Of a stretch of DNA of 64,000 bases, positions 54,230-64,000 are shown piece after piece (within the stretch, counting starts at the first letter, position 1; each line of letters begins with the position of its first letter). Source of the DNA: Mytilus edulis. Taxonomy: Eukaryota; Mollusca; Bivalvia; Mytilida; Mytilidae. Made by a program: the position numbers and the translations under genes. The stretch lies in NCBI RefSeq assembly GCF_963676685.1, contig NC_092354.1, positions 66,228,241 through 66,292,240 of the forward strand. Reading direction: 5' to 3'. The notes below the pieces were generated by a model. The model saw only the letters and a list, made by a program, of their open reading frames with translations. It was not told the origin of the DNA and ran no database searches.

Positions 54230-55880
54230 AGACTTGTATACAATAAATTTTATGCAGAACAAAAAAAAAATATTTACAAAGATGTCAATTTGTCTGCGTG
54301 TTTTAATTGTTAACTTGCAGATGTATAAATAACCACACGACACTCTTTCAATAATTTGTAGAATCGTTGATATAATGTTTGTTTATATATGCGATGTTAA
54401 GCAGTAGTATATGGACAGAACTCGATTTGTCGTGATATAGTACCAAAAAACGACCTTTTACATGTTCTGCTGCTAAAGTAACCGTTGTTTTCAAAAATTT
54501 GCCAAATCATATATCGGAACGGAGAAAAAATGCAAACAGATGATCTACACGATTGTCTAAGAGATTTACGAATTGGTTACCCAAAAAAGTGACAAAATTC
54601 AACAATCTCCCATTAGAGCAAATATTAATAAAGATCACAACCCTGACCACATGCACACCTTCAATATATGTACAAACAGACAACAAAGTGAAAACGTTGC
54701 GGACTAACTATAATAGGGGAAGGACGGCGGACAGAGGGACAGGGGTAACACCCCCCTCCCCAACTTTCAGTTGCGGGGGCATAACAAATTATAGTTTCAA
54801 TTAAATCTTTTATTGCGTCAACTTGTAGATTGTAGACAGTAAACCTGATGATTTCTATTTTTATGTTTTTACTATTTTTGCGTTCATGTACTTACAATGT
54901 ATTTTTGTTTGAATTAGTAATTGTTTTAGACATGTGTATTGATAATGAACATACAAGTATCATATTTTTTATAACGTATAATTTCTTTTTAAAATGTTCC
55001 ATAAAAGAGGGTCTGATTGAGGTTAACGGAATACAGAATAATGGGCAAAAATTGCAGAATAAAAGGCAAAAAAAAAAAGAAAAAAGAAAAAAGAAAAAGA
55101 GCATAATGGGGTGCCTAAATATAAAGAATAAAGAATATCGGAAATACAAAATAAAAATTAATGATAATTATCCAGATAAAAATAATCTATCATTACGAAA
55201 CACAAATTAATCGTGCATAATCAACACGAAGAACGTTGGAAATAATTAGCATGATAACTTGACGTTATGTAATCAAAATAACGACGTCACGAATTTTGAT
55301 GGGTTTTTTGCCAAAATGTTGAGTTTGCGTCGCTTCTACAGGGAAAACGAAGTCGGTGACCATATTTTTTTTTTTAACATCATCTAATTCGTAAGACAAA
55401 AAGGAAGAAAATGTTAATTTAAAAAAAAATTCTATGGAGCGGTTTACGTGATTTATACCGGAAACAGAAAATTGTAGAAGAAAAATACAGATTCCCCCTA
55501 TATATTCAATGTAATTTAGTACCCTCTCGGAGCATTTTAAAAATGATTTTTCTCGAAAACGAAGTCGGTGACATATACTTTTTTTTACATTTTCTGATGT
55601 ATATTTTCAATATCTAATCGAATTCTAATTTAAAAAAAAATCTATGGACTCCGACAAGTTCATTTACTGATCCTTGACCTTAAAACAAAATATTAGAAAA
55701 ATAACACTGAAAATAAAACATTGCTCTAAAAGTCATAAATGTTAAAGGACTAGATAAATGCTTAATTCATAAATGTAACAACTTATTACGAAAAATTATA
55801 AAAAGCAATGAACAACTAATGACAACCCCTACTGAAATCAAATTGTCGTCCCCTAAGGCTAAGCTCAAATCCTTCAGTTG
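54230..55880. other. Gene-free spacer between the two long TIR elements
   Basis: A-rich AAGAATA/GGCAAAA repeats occur at about 54995-55195 and make a spurious 120-codon frame. A segment with AAAACGAAGTCGGTGA and AATTTAAAAAAAAATCTATG is duplicated at about 55336-55440 and 55555-55650. Confidence 0.5.
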
Positions 55881-55884
55881 AGTT

Positions 55885-57392
55885 TTTATACGACCGGTCG
55901 AATATTGGTATGACGTTGGCGTCGTCGTCGTCGTCGTCGTCCGAAGACATTGGTTTTCGCACTATAACTTTACTTTAAGTCAATAGAAATCTATGAAATT
56001 TAAACATAAGGTTTATGACCACAAAATGAAGGTTGGGATTGATTTTGGAAGTTTTGGTCCCAACAGTTTAGGTATTAGGGGCCAAAAAAGGGCCCAAATA
56101 AGCATTTTTCTTGGTTTTCGCACAATTATAACTTAAGTATAAGTCAATAGAAATCTATGAAATTTATACACAAGGTTTATGAACACAAAAGGAAAGTTGG
56201 GATTGATTTTGGGAGTTTTGGTCCCAACAGTTTAGGAATTAGGGGCAAAAAAGGTGCCCAATTAAGCATTTTTCTTGGTTTTTCGCACCATACATTGTAA
56301 CTTTAGTATAAGTAAATAGAAATCTATGAAATTTAAACACAAGGTTTATGACCATAAAAAGGAAGGTTGGGATTGATTTTGGGAGTTTTGGTCCCAACAG
56401 TTTAGGAATTAGGGGACCAAAGGGTCCAAAATTAAACTTTGTTTGATATCAACAAAATTTGAATCCTTGGGGTTCTTTGATATGCTGAATCTAAACATGT
56501 CTTTAGATTTTTGATTATAGGCCCAGTTTTCAAGTTGGTCCTAATCGGGGTCCAAGTTTAATTTCAACAAAAAATGAATATATGGGGTTCTTTGATATAA
56601 TCTGAATCTAACCATGTATTTAGATTTTTGATATTTGGGCCCAGTTATCAAATTGGTCCACATTGAGGTCTAAAGGGTCCAAAATTAAACTTTGATTTTA
56701 ACAAAAATTGAATTCTTGGGGTTCTTTGATATGCTGAATCTAAACATAAACTTAGATTTTTGATTATGGGCTCAGTTTTCAAGTTGGTCCAAATCGGGGT
56801 CCAAAATTAAACTTTGTTTGATATCAACAAAATTTGAATCCTTGGGGTTCTTTGATATGCTGAATCTAAACATGTCTTTAGATTTTTGATTATAGGCCCA
56901 GTTTTCACATGTTTCTAGTTGGTCCTAATTGGGGTCCAAAATTAAACTTTGTTTAATTTCAACAAAAAGTGAATATATGGGGTTCTTCGGTATAATCTGA
57001 ATCTAACCATGTATTTAGATTTTTGATATTTGGGCCCAGTTATCAAATTGGTCCACATTGAGGTCTAAAGGGTCCAAAATTGAATTTTATTTGATTTCAT
57101 CAAAAATTGAATTCTTGGAGTTCTTTGATATAAATGCTGAATTTAACCATGTATTTAGATTTTGGATATTGGACCATAATAGGTAAATGTCCAATTTAAA
57201 ATTTTTAAAGTTTTTAAGTTTAAGTTCTTAGACCACATTCATTCTGTGTCAGAAACCTATGTTGTTTCAACTATTTAACCACAATCCAAATTCAGAGCTG
57301 TATCAAGCTTAAATGATGTGTCCATACTTGCCCCAACTGTTCAGGGTTCGAACTCTGCGGTCGTATAAAGCTACGCCCTGCGGAACATCTAC
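55885..57392 (+). mobile_element. 1.5-kb TIR-bounded noncoding element, copy 2
   Basis: It has the same ends as the 52.2-kb copy (TTTTTATACGACCGGTCG and GCGGTCGTATAAAGC, with the more canonical right TIR), a (CGT)n tract, three units of the first monomer and about six of the second. The ATTGCACA hairpin array is absent. Same orientation as copy 1. Confidence 0.8.
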
Positions 57393-57399
57393 TTTTATG

Positions 57400-58001
57400 A
57401 TATTTGTTAAATTCTTTTTATTTTTCCGGAGCGTCTACATGGTCTAATAGGCTAGTTTACATCATTGTACTTGATGGTAATGGTTATACTCATTGTTGAA
57501 AACTGAACCATGACCTGGTTAATTAAAGAATAAGAAGATGTGATATGATTGTCACGTGTCTACTTTCCATTGGGTTAAACTTATTATTTACATCATCTTT
57601 TGATCTTTGATTGACAATTTTATGACATATTATCATTATCTTTTAAAATGACTGATATCCTGGCAGGATGAAAATGAAAAATCAGCAAAACAAAATACAG
57701 GAATTGACTATGACCAAAATAACTTTTCGTGAGACCTGGCCACAAAAAAAAAAAAAGAGTAGCAACAGATGTAAAGTTGAATAAATGGAAAAATCTCCTA
57801 CACCAGAATGTCACATTATACCGTGAATTCGTTTTAATTTTCAAACAACAATTCGGTACCAATCGTTGAAGACCGTACAATGACCTATATAATTGACCAC
57901 TGGTGGATAGCGGATAGTTGTCTCTTTATTCTAATACATGTATTAATATAGACATTATCTGCATTTAATTGTTAAATTTTATTGCTAATTTGTAATTTCA
58001 G
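57400..58001. other. Upstream flank of the glycosyltransferase gene
   Basis: No coding exon is seen. A T-rich tract ending TAATTTCAG at 57993-58001 is a splice acceptor, so the transcript's first exon lies further upstream. A degraded AAGAAGATGTGATATGATTG piece at 57530 is a repeat fragment. Confidence 0.45.
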
Positions 58002-58038
58002 ATTTAATGCATCCATGACATCAGAACGGAAATAAATC
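58002..58038 (+). promoter_or_regulatory. 5' leader with two short uORFs
   Basis: ATG CAT CCA TGA lies at 58007-58018, and ATG ACA TCA GAA CGG AAA TAA at 58015-58035. The second overlaps the first in another frame and ends four bases before the main ATG at 58039. Such uORFs commonly lower translation of the main frame. Confidence 0.6.
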
Positions 58039-58386
58039 ATGAGGCAACTAAAGTCATCAGTCCTGATTCTATTGGTGGTAGCAGTCGCTTTATTCTTAAT
58101 GGCATACACCTTGTTGTTCGACGACAAAAGCTACCGTAATTCAGTTCAAAATGTGGTAAATTTTGACAACGTGGAAGGAAACAGTCCATTTAAATCAGAC
58201 AAAAATTCCATAAATAAACCAACATTCAACTCATCCATGCCTTTTGGACAAGAAATTGCTGATGTTCTAGATGTGGCGAGACAAATGAATGTCAAACCTC
58301 TACTGGTTACCTTGATTAATGGAGCTTACCTACAGTTTGCTTTGAGTTGGTTATGTAACACAGAACACATGGGAATTCACAAACAG
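58039..58386 (+). CDS. Exon: signal anchor, stem and start of catalytic domain
   Basis: It starts MRQLKSSVLILLVVAVALFL and ends ..CNTEHMGIHKQ before the GTATGA donor. The start is chosen because it is the first ATG that opens the long frame after the leader acceptor and gives a standard signal anchor. Confidence 0.85.
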
Positions 58387-61300
58387 GTATGAATCAACTT
58401 GGTTTGAATCTTGGTTGATAGTTTTCTCAATGGCAATCACAACGTATCTCCTTATTATCATGATTATTATGACGAATAACAAAAGAGATATGTATGATTG
58501 TTAGAGATAGATATAAGAAGATGTGGTAACTTTGATATCCATATACAGTTTTCTTTGGAGTGCCAATGAGACAACTCTCCATCCAAGTCACATTTTATAA
58601 AAGTAAACCATTAAAGGTCAAACGTATAGGTCAAACAAGTCAAAGTACGGTCTTCAATACGGAGCCTTGGCTCACACTGAACAGCAAGCTATAAAGGGCC
58701 TGGGCCCCAAAAATGACTAGTGTAAAACGAACTTTCAAACGGAAAAATCAACGGTCTAATTCATATACATGTATAACAATACAAATAAATTAATATAATT
58801 CCACTGGCACTGTACCGTTTACATTGAGTCTAATGACAAAAATAAAAAAAAAAAAACGAAATCTAAGCAGAAGGGGTTGAGGAAATGTTCTCAATACAAA
58901 AATTAGATGAGGTATGATTTCCAAAGAAACAACAATCCACCTGAGTTTAAATGAAGTTGATGTAAAATGCTATCAGCCAAAGTAGGCCCTTCAACCATTA
59001 GAAACAATACATTATATATTCGTCTTTAAAAAGTCCCTTCATGAAAATTGTGAAACAATACAAACGAGAAAACCAACGGCCTAATTCATAAGACAACTAT
59101 CGAAAACGATAATGACGAACGACGACCACTATAAATTACCAGGCTCCTCACTTGGAACAGGCACTTCAACGATATAATCTAGAAATATGAAACTTTCTTG
59201 AATAGAACGTAAAAATAACAATGGCTTAATCCAAGTTATTATCTCGTCAGCAGTATACGATGATTATCATAGAGAGCAAAGTCAGTAACCACTTCTGTTG
59301 AAATGATACCAAAGAATGACACAAATCATCACAGTTTGGAGAAAAAATATATTATTAATAAAAACCACTGTATAACATGTACAATAAGTAGTCTACAAAA
59401 AATATTTTTCAATGACAAATTGATTCGGGGTAAAATCTTCTATAATACGCCAATACGATCACGGCTGTCGTCTCATTACCTTTGTGAAACATAATGAAAA
59501 ATCAAAAGCAAATGATCTCATTTCAAATCGATATCTAATTTTGAGTTTATACTATTGTAGCAATCCTATTCCTATCTTGGATAAGGGAGCTACCATTTGA
59601 TTTTTATGGGGGGGCTAGGATGAAAAATTTTGTCCTGCATTTTTTTTTAGTTGTAATCTCTGTCCTGCCTTTTTATTTTTCACTCTATTCGGTCCTGCCT
59701 TTTTTTTAAATTAGTTTGTCCTGACTTTTTTTCATAAATTGTCATCCTGCCTTTTTTTTTTTTTTTTGCAAAGTGTCTCATCCTGCCTTTTTTTTACTCA
59801 GAACTCCTGTCCTACCTATTTTTTTCAAATTTCATCCTAGCCCCCCCATAAAAATCAAATGGTAGCTCCCTAAGAAACTAATTATATGTTCTTAGATTTT
59901 ACTGACGGTACTCTCAAAACTATTAACATATATAATCAATTTAAGACTCAACCGTAACTGGATACCTAATTAGAGAGCACGGGAACCGTTTTAGATATCA
60001 ATATATATCTATATTTTCGCTGTTATTTTCGAACACTTGAAAATAAGACAATAACACCTCAAATATACGGCTTATTCTGCCTAATAACAATTTTTACTCC
60101 AGACGCTCGTCTTGTCTACAAAAGACTCACCAGTGACGCTCGTCTTGTCTACAAAAGACTCACCAGTGACGCTCGAATAGATAAAAGTTATAAGGTCAAA
60201 TTAAGAACGAAGTTGACAGCAAATTGTAAAAGATTTTACCAAATAAAGCTAAGATTATCTTTTCCTGGTTGAGAAAATCCTTAATATTTCGGACAATTCT
60301 AAGGTTTGTAAACATGTAATTTATTGATATTTTCATATCAATAAATTAATAAAAGTCAAGCTTCTTTTGAAACATTTTTGGTCTATACTTTGAATAACAA
60401 ACATATATTTTATGAAACGAATTAAGTGAGATTATATATAGTTTGTAATTTGATTCGACTGTCATACAAGTGAGAGGTTTAGCTAGCTTTAAAACTAGGT
60501 TTTATCCACCATTTTCTACAAGCGAAAATGCCTGTACCAAGTAAGGAATATGACAGTTGTTTTCCATTCGTTTGATGTGTGTGAGCTTTTGATATTGCCA
60601 TTTGATTAGGGATTTTCCGTTTTGAAATTTCCTCGGAGTATTTTTGTGATATTTTTTTTGTAAGACTAATGTGTTAATTCGACAATGATAATTTCTGAAT
60701 ATTCAGTAACCACAAATTTTCATTGCCTTAATGACATGTAGTGGTCATGATAAGATCATCACTAAAAATGAGTCGAACTTGGTTATGATTTTAAAAAGGG
60801 TAACCTGTGACATTGTGTGAGCGAAAAGGTAAAAATACTGAACTCCGAGGAAAATTCAGAAAGGAATTTCCCTACTCAAATTGAAAAATCAAAAGCCCAA
60901 ACACATGGAACGAACGGATAACAACTGTCATATTCCTGACTTGGTACAAGCATTTTCCTATGTAGAAAATGGTGGATTGAACCGGATTTTATAGCTAGCC
61001 AAACATTTCACTTGTGTGACAGTCGCATCAAAATCCATACTGGCTATTTTGACCTCTTGTTTGCGAGAACATGTGCCATTGTGATAACAAGAAGTCAATT
61101 AAAGCACATACATTGTTTTTATTTTGTATTTAAGTAATATTATGTGCATTTAAATCCTAATTTTAGGTGTTGATTATCAGTACAGACTTGGACACTAAAG
61201 ATACGATAAAGAGGCAATGGCCGGATATAAATGTAGTAGCTATTTCCGGTATGCCATTAAATGGCGACCAATCATATAGCCACGCAGGATACGTTAGGTT

Positions 61301-61889
61301 AACTAACTTTCGAGCACATGTATTGTTAGAATTATTGTTAATCAATCAAGAGGTATTTTTATTTGAGGTGGACGCTTTGTGGATAAAAAATCCAGTTCCG
61401 GTATTATCTGGTACCAAAAACGCCGATATTCTCGCAAATCCCGTGTCCGAGAGACCAGGGTTAACAGCTATTGGTTTTCTATATTTATTCCCAACAAACC
61501 CTACGATTCTAACATGGAAAGAATTGAACAGAAGATTGTATGAGTTAGATAAGAGAATTAAATCCCTTCCCGCGGGAAAACTAATTTCGGAAGGAGACAA
61601 TGACCAGATATATGTGTCAGGAATAATTAACAAACGGCTTGGAGGATTGAAAAAGAAAGAGTTGCCGTTAGCAGATTATCCAGACGGGAAATGGTATGTG
61701 ATGTCAGAAGCGAAACGGAAGGCATCACGACCGTATGTAATCAACAATAACTGGGTCATTGGGAATAAAATTAAAATATTACGCGCCAAAGAGTGGGGAC
61801 ATTGGTTTTTAAGTGATGATGGTAATTGTAACATTAGAAATATCCAACGAATTACAGAAGACTTCTGGCATCCTCTAGAGAAAATCTAA
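58039..61889 (+). CDS. Type II membrane glycosyltransferase (nucleotide-diphospho-sugar transferase type), 2 exons
   Basis: Exons 58039-58386 and 61167-61889 join in phase 0 (CAG/GTATGA donor, TTTTAG acceptor) into 356 residues, ending in TAA. A signal-anchor helix at residues 7-27 follows a short basic N-terminus, predicting a Golgi lumenal enzyme. A stem of about 55 residues contains an NSS sequon. The catalytic domain (about 85-350) resembles the nucleotide-diphospho-sugar transferase family (Pfam PF03407). It has VLIISTD, then FLFEVDALWIKNP where the metal-binding DXD is usually DVDVVW (Glu replaces the first Asp at 183), then EGDNDQIY near 258-265 and NNNWVIG near the end. Donor and acceptor sugars cannot be told from sequence. 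The 2.8-kb intron is full of repeats. Confidence 0.85.
58505..59290 (-). mobile_element. Two retroelement 3' tails in the glycosyltransferase intron
   Basis: A copy starts near 58515 (AGAAGATGTGGTAACTTTG, then GCCAATGAGACAACTCTCCA) and another near 58905 (GAGGTATGATTTCCAAAGAA, then ACAACAATCCACC). Both continue with AAACGGAAAAATCAACGGTC-like or GAAAACCAACGGCCTAATTC sequence, in minus orientation. Confidence 0.65.
59585..59870. mobile_element. Harbinger-like MITE, complete copy with TAA duplication
   Basis: It starts GGGAGCTACCATTTGATTTT and ends with the exact inverse AAAATCAAATGGTAGCTCCC. TAA flanks both sides (59582-59584 and 59871-59873). Its interior is the reverse complement of the GGCAGGA arrays at 38 and 46 kb. 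It is intronic. Confidence 0.9.
60105..60180. repeat. Tandem duplication, 2 x 36 bp
   Basis: GACGCTCGTCTTGTCTACAA, then AAGACTCACCAGT, occurs twice, followed by GACGCTCGAATAG. It is part of a dispersed repeat with ACGAAGTTGACAGC. Confidence 0.75.
60475..61030. repeat. Inverted pair of retroelement tails 140 bp upstream of the catalytic exon
   Basis: The plus-oriented copy at 60475-60655 (GTACCAAGTAAGGAATATGA) and the minus-oriented copy at 60830-61030 (CATATTCCTGACTTGGTACA) are TTTAGCGCT-family tails facing opposite ways, with about 170 bp between them. A pre-mRNA could fold here. Confidence 0.7.
61167..61889 (+). CDS. Exon: main catalytic domain of the glycosyltransferase
   Basis: Its first codon is GTG (Val), read through from the previous exon and not a start. 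It encodes 240 residues including EVD at 183-185, NPVSERPGLTAIGFLYLFP, the NDQ motif, and the C-terminus EDFWHPLEKI. The minus-strand frames across it are shadows. Confidence 0.88.
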   Translation: MLIISTDLDTKDTIKRQWPDINVVAISGMPLNGDQSYSHAGYVRLTNFRAHVLLELLLINQEVFLFEVDALWIKNPVPVLSGTKNADILANPVSERPGLTAIGFLYLFPTNPTILTWKELNRRLYELDKRIKSLPAGKLISEGDNDQIYVSGIINKRLGGLKKKELPLADYPDGKWYVMSEAKRKASRPYVINNNWVIGNKIKILRAKEWGHWFLSDDGNCNIRNIQRITEDFWHPLEKI

Positions 61890-62690
61890 ATTCTCATAAA
61901 TATTGTAGCATAGCGGAGTTCTAACCAAAGGCAAAGAACGACCATGATATTAGATTAATATGTGCGCACGAAACTGCACACTATCGGAAACAGTGCCGTT
62001 TAATATTAATGATACATCGAAATTGAAGCTGTTATGCGACAAAGATTGTACAACATAAAAGCTGAGCTTATTGACATATCATTTCAATGTCAAACTCTGT
62101 CAGATTTCTTCTACATAGGTACATGGGTACACAAGTAATTATAGTTTATTGAAGTAGTAACTGTTTTTTTAAGTTCGTTATTTTATTTTAGATGTTTAGT
62201 TCGTTTTGTTAATCACGCTAATGATGAGATTGTAAGTTTGTTTTATTTTCAATTAAGATTTTTAGTATAAACCTAGATGTTAATTTATGACAATGCAATA
62301 TTCATGTAGTTTGATTTTCCTCCAATACAGATTGGTCTAATCATATCATTACCACACATCGACAATTATATATGCATGCCCTCAGATTGCCTTTTTTTTA
62401 CATACACACATTGATATGATATTATTTTGACTGGCACGATATACTTTGTTTTCATGTCATGTTAACGTTATCTTGTATTCATTTAGAATTTAATTATTTT
62501 GTTATATTTTTTTAAAACGCTATTTTAACCTGCATGTGCAGTTTTTGGTTATTATTTGTATTCAGTTTGAATATGTGCATATAATATTATTGTGTTATAC
62601 ACATGTATACATCCACCTTTACACAACTATTATACCGTTGGTATGTGAACAATATTGTATGACGTATAACGTCTTTGTACAGTGGAGATC
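61890..62690. other. 3' flank of the glycosyltransferase gene
   Basis: It presumably holds the 3' UTR. I do not see a canonical AATAAA in the first 600 bases. No other exon is present. Confidence 0.4.
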
Positions 62691-62781
62691 AGTTCTAACC
62701 TCTCATAAATTCTGTCAGAATCTGTCAGGAGAACTGTTTTAGAACAGTATGTAGAACTGTCAGCCTGACACCTTTTAGTCA

Positions 62782-63066
62782 GTTCTAGGTTAGAACAGTT
62801 CTAGCTAGAACTGATTTGGTCAGTTCTACCTAGAACTGATTTGGATAGTTCTAGCTAGAATTGATCCTGACAGTTCTACCCTAGAACAGTTTTACACAGT
62901 TCTAGCTAGAACTGACCAAATCTTTGGTCAGTTCTACTTCTAGAACAGTTCTACGGTTAGAATTGATTTCAAATTCTACGGCTAGAATTGATTTATAAAT
63001 TCTACGGCCAGAATTAATTTATAAATTCTACGGCTAAAATTGATTTATAAATTCTACGGCTAGAAT
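62782..63066. repeat. Array of about 12 TTCTA-N-TAGAA palindromes
   Basis: Cores alternate from GTTCTAGCTAGAAC (left half) to ATTCTACGGCTAGAAT (right half), spaced about 27-30 bp. CAGTTCTAGCTAGAACTG, a perfect 18-bp palindrome, occurs at 62796-62813 and 62897-62914. Degenerate cores extend left to about 62690. Confidence 0.88.
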
Positions 63067-63110
63067 TGATTTATAAGTTTCAAGAAATATTTGTCTTAAT
63101 ATAAAGGCTT

Positions 63111-63162
63111 CGGCAAAATAGCGATTTATATTATATAGAGTTTTGCTATTTTGCCGGTTTTA
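63111..63162. repeat. Hairpin CGGCAAAATAGC / GCTATTTTGCCG
   Basis: A 12-bp perfect stem with an AT-rich loop follows the palindrome array and may be part of the same element. Confidence 0.75.
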
Positions 63163-63179
63163 TTTCAGATTTATAATCG

Positions 63180-63290
63180 GCAAGAGAACATGTTTAACCC
63201 CGCCATATTCTGCATGTATGTGCCTGTTCCAAGTCAGGAGCCCGTAATTCAGTGATTTTCTTTTGTACATAAATTAGGCCGTTAATTAGT
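63180..63290 (+). repeat. Retroelement 3'-tail fragment
   Basis: It contains ACATGTTTAACCCCGCCATA and CTGTTCCAAGTCAGGAGCCC, then ATTAGGCCGTTAATTAGTA. It is followed by a poly-G run at 63296-63312. Confidence 0.7.
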
Positions 63291-63626
63291 ATTATGGGGG
63301 GGGGGGGGGGGGATATTATTTGAAATGTTTTACATTTGTTATTCTGGGAGTCAGGCTGGCTCGTTATCACATAACAAAATTATCTGACCTCATTAACCAA
63401 ATGTAATATCTGTTAACGAGTAGTTTTCATACCTCGGACGGACCTGTTTAACAAAAATCTTTTGACCACATCAATCTAAACTGACATTATTTGCTCTTTC
63501 TTTCTGCAAATCTATATAGCTGCACAGTACTTCAGTTTTAATTTTAGGTCAAGAGGGACTGTACTATACAAGTTACAGCAATATTGGAAAACAATTTTGT
63601 TCCCATCAATTTATAGTGCCAGCATG

Positions 63627-63703
63627 CAGGGGCAGATCCAGCCATTTAAAAAAGGGGGGTCCAACTATAAACTCCTGCCCCCCCCCCCTTTGATCTGCCA
63701 ATG
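63627..63703. mobile_element. hAT-like MITE copy, short
   Basis: It starts CAGGGGCAGATCCAGCC and ends near GATCTGCCAATG. AGCATG is present on both sides, allowing a 5-bp duplication with a one-base ambiguity. Confidence 0.65.
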
Positions 63704-64000
63704 AGCATGTCCTCTTTTTATTCAAAATATTGAATCATAAACAAATATCAGTAGTTTTCATACTTCAGACTGAGTCGTATAATAAAATCTTTTGACCGCA
63801 TCAACCAAAACTTACCATATTTGCTTTTTTTTTTTTTATGTAAATCTAAATAGCTGCACAGTATTTCAGTTATAATTTTAGGTCAATAGGGACTGTAGTA
63901 TATAAATAACTACAATATTGGAAATCAATGACCACAATTTTTTTTCTCGCATCAATTGAGAGTGCCAGCATTTCCTATTTTTATTCAAAATATCGCATCA

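Noticed and set aside
54848-55210. 120-codon plus-strand frame ending in a Lys-rich run
   Set aside because: It is A-rich repeat DNA with no domain and no splice or start context.

Overview
This window looks like nuclear DNA of a bivalve mollusc, most likely a marine mussel of the Mytilus type. It is AT-rich and intron-rich, has no operon structure, and is dominated by short non-autonomous transposons and retroelement tails whose sequence style I associate with bivalve genomes (inference from memory, not from a search). Less than 8% of the window appears to be coding, and I can support four protein-coding genes.

Region 0.1-3.3 kb (minus strand) holds the 3' half of a type I membrane protein gene: a sushi/CCP exon, a transmembrane exon, a small linker exon and a long cytoplasmic-tail exon with a PPxY motif. 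Region 7.3-12.8 kb (minus strand) holds the last five exons of a second, unrelated single-pass membrane protein with a poly-Ala, Gly-rich and Tyr-rich tail. Every splice junction I used has AG/GT borders and keeps one reading frame. The 5' ends of both genes were not found. Region 30.9-33.0 kb (plus strand) is one large exon encoding a 13-finger C2H2 zinc-finger protein. Region 58.0-61.9 kb (plus strand) is a complete two-exon type II membrane glycosyltransferase (nucleotide-diphospho-sugar transferase type), with two short uORFs in its leader.

The rest is mobile and repetitive DNA. A 5'-truncated non-LTR retrotransposon (22.8-24.6 kb) sits inside an older element that ends in a perfect-type hairpin plus poly-A. 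A hAT-like MITE family has at least five copies with exact 5-bp target duplications. Two different elements have exact 9-bp duplications. A Harbinger-like MITE family has TWA duplications. Two long TIR-bounded noncoding elements (52.2-54.2 and 55.9-57.4 kb) are built from internal tandem monomers and, in one of them, a hairpin array. A Penelope-like or related reverse-transcriptase relic lies at 43.0-43.9 kb, and a tRNA-derived SINE relic lies near 38.5 kb.

The most unusual structures are the array of TTCTA/TAGAA palindromes at 62.8-63.1 kb, the ATTGCACA hairpin array at 53.5 kb, and the 15.3-16.4 kb element that carries hairpins of ACTTGTCC/GGACAAGT. I found no CRISPR array, rRNA, intact tRNA or prokaryote-like system.
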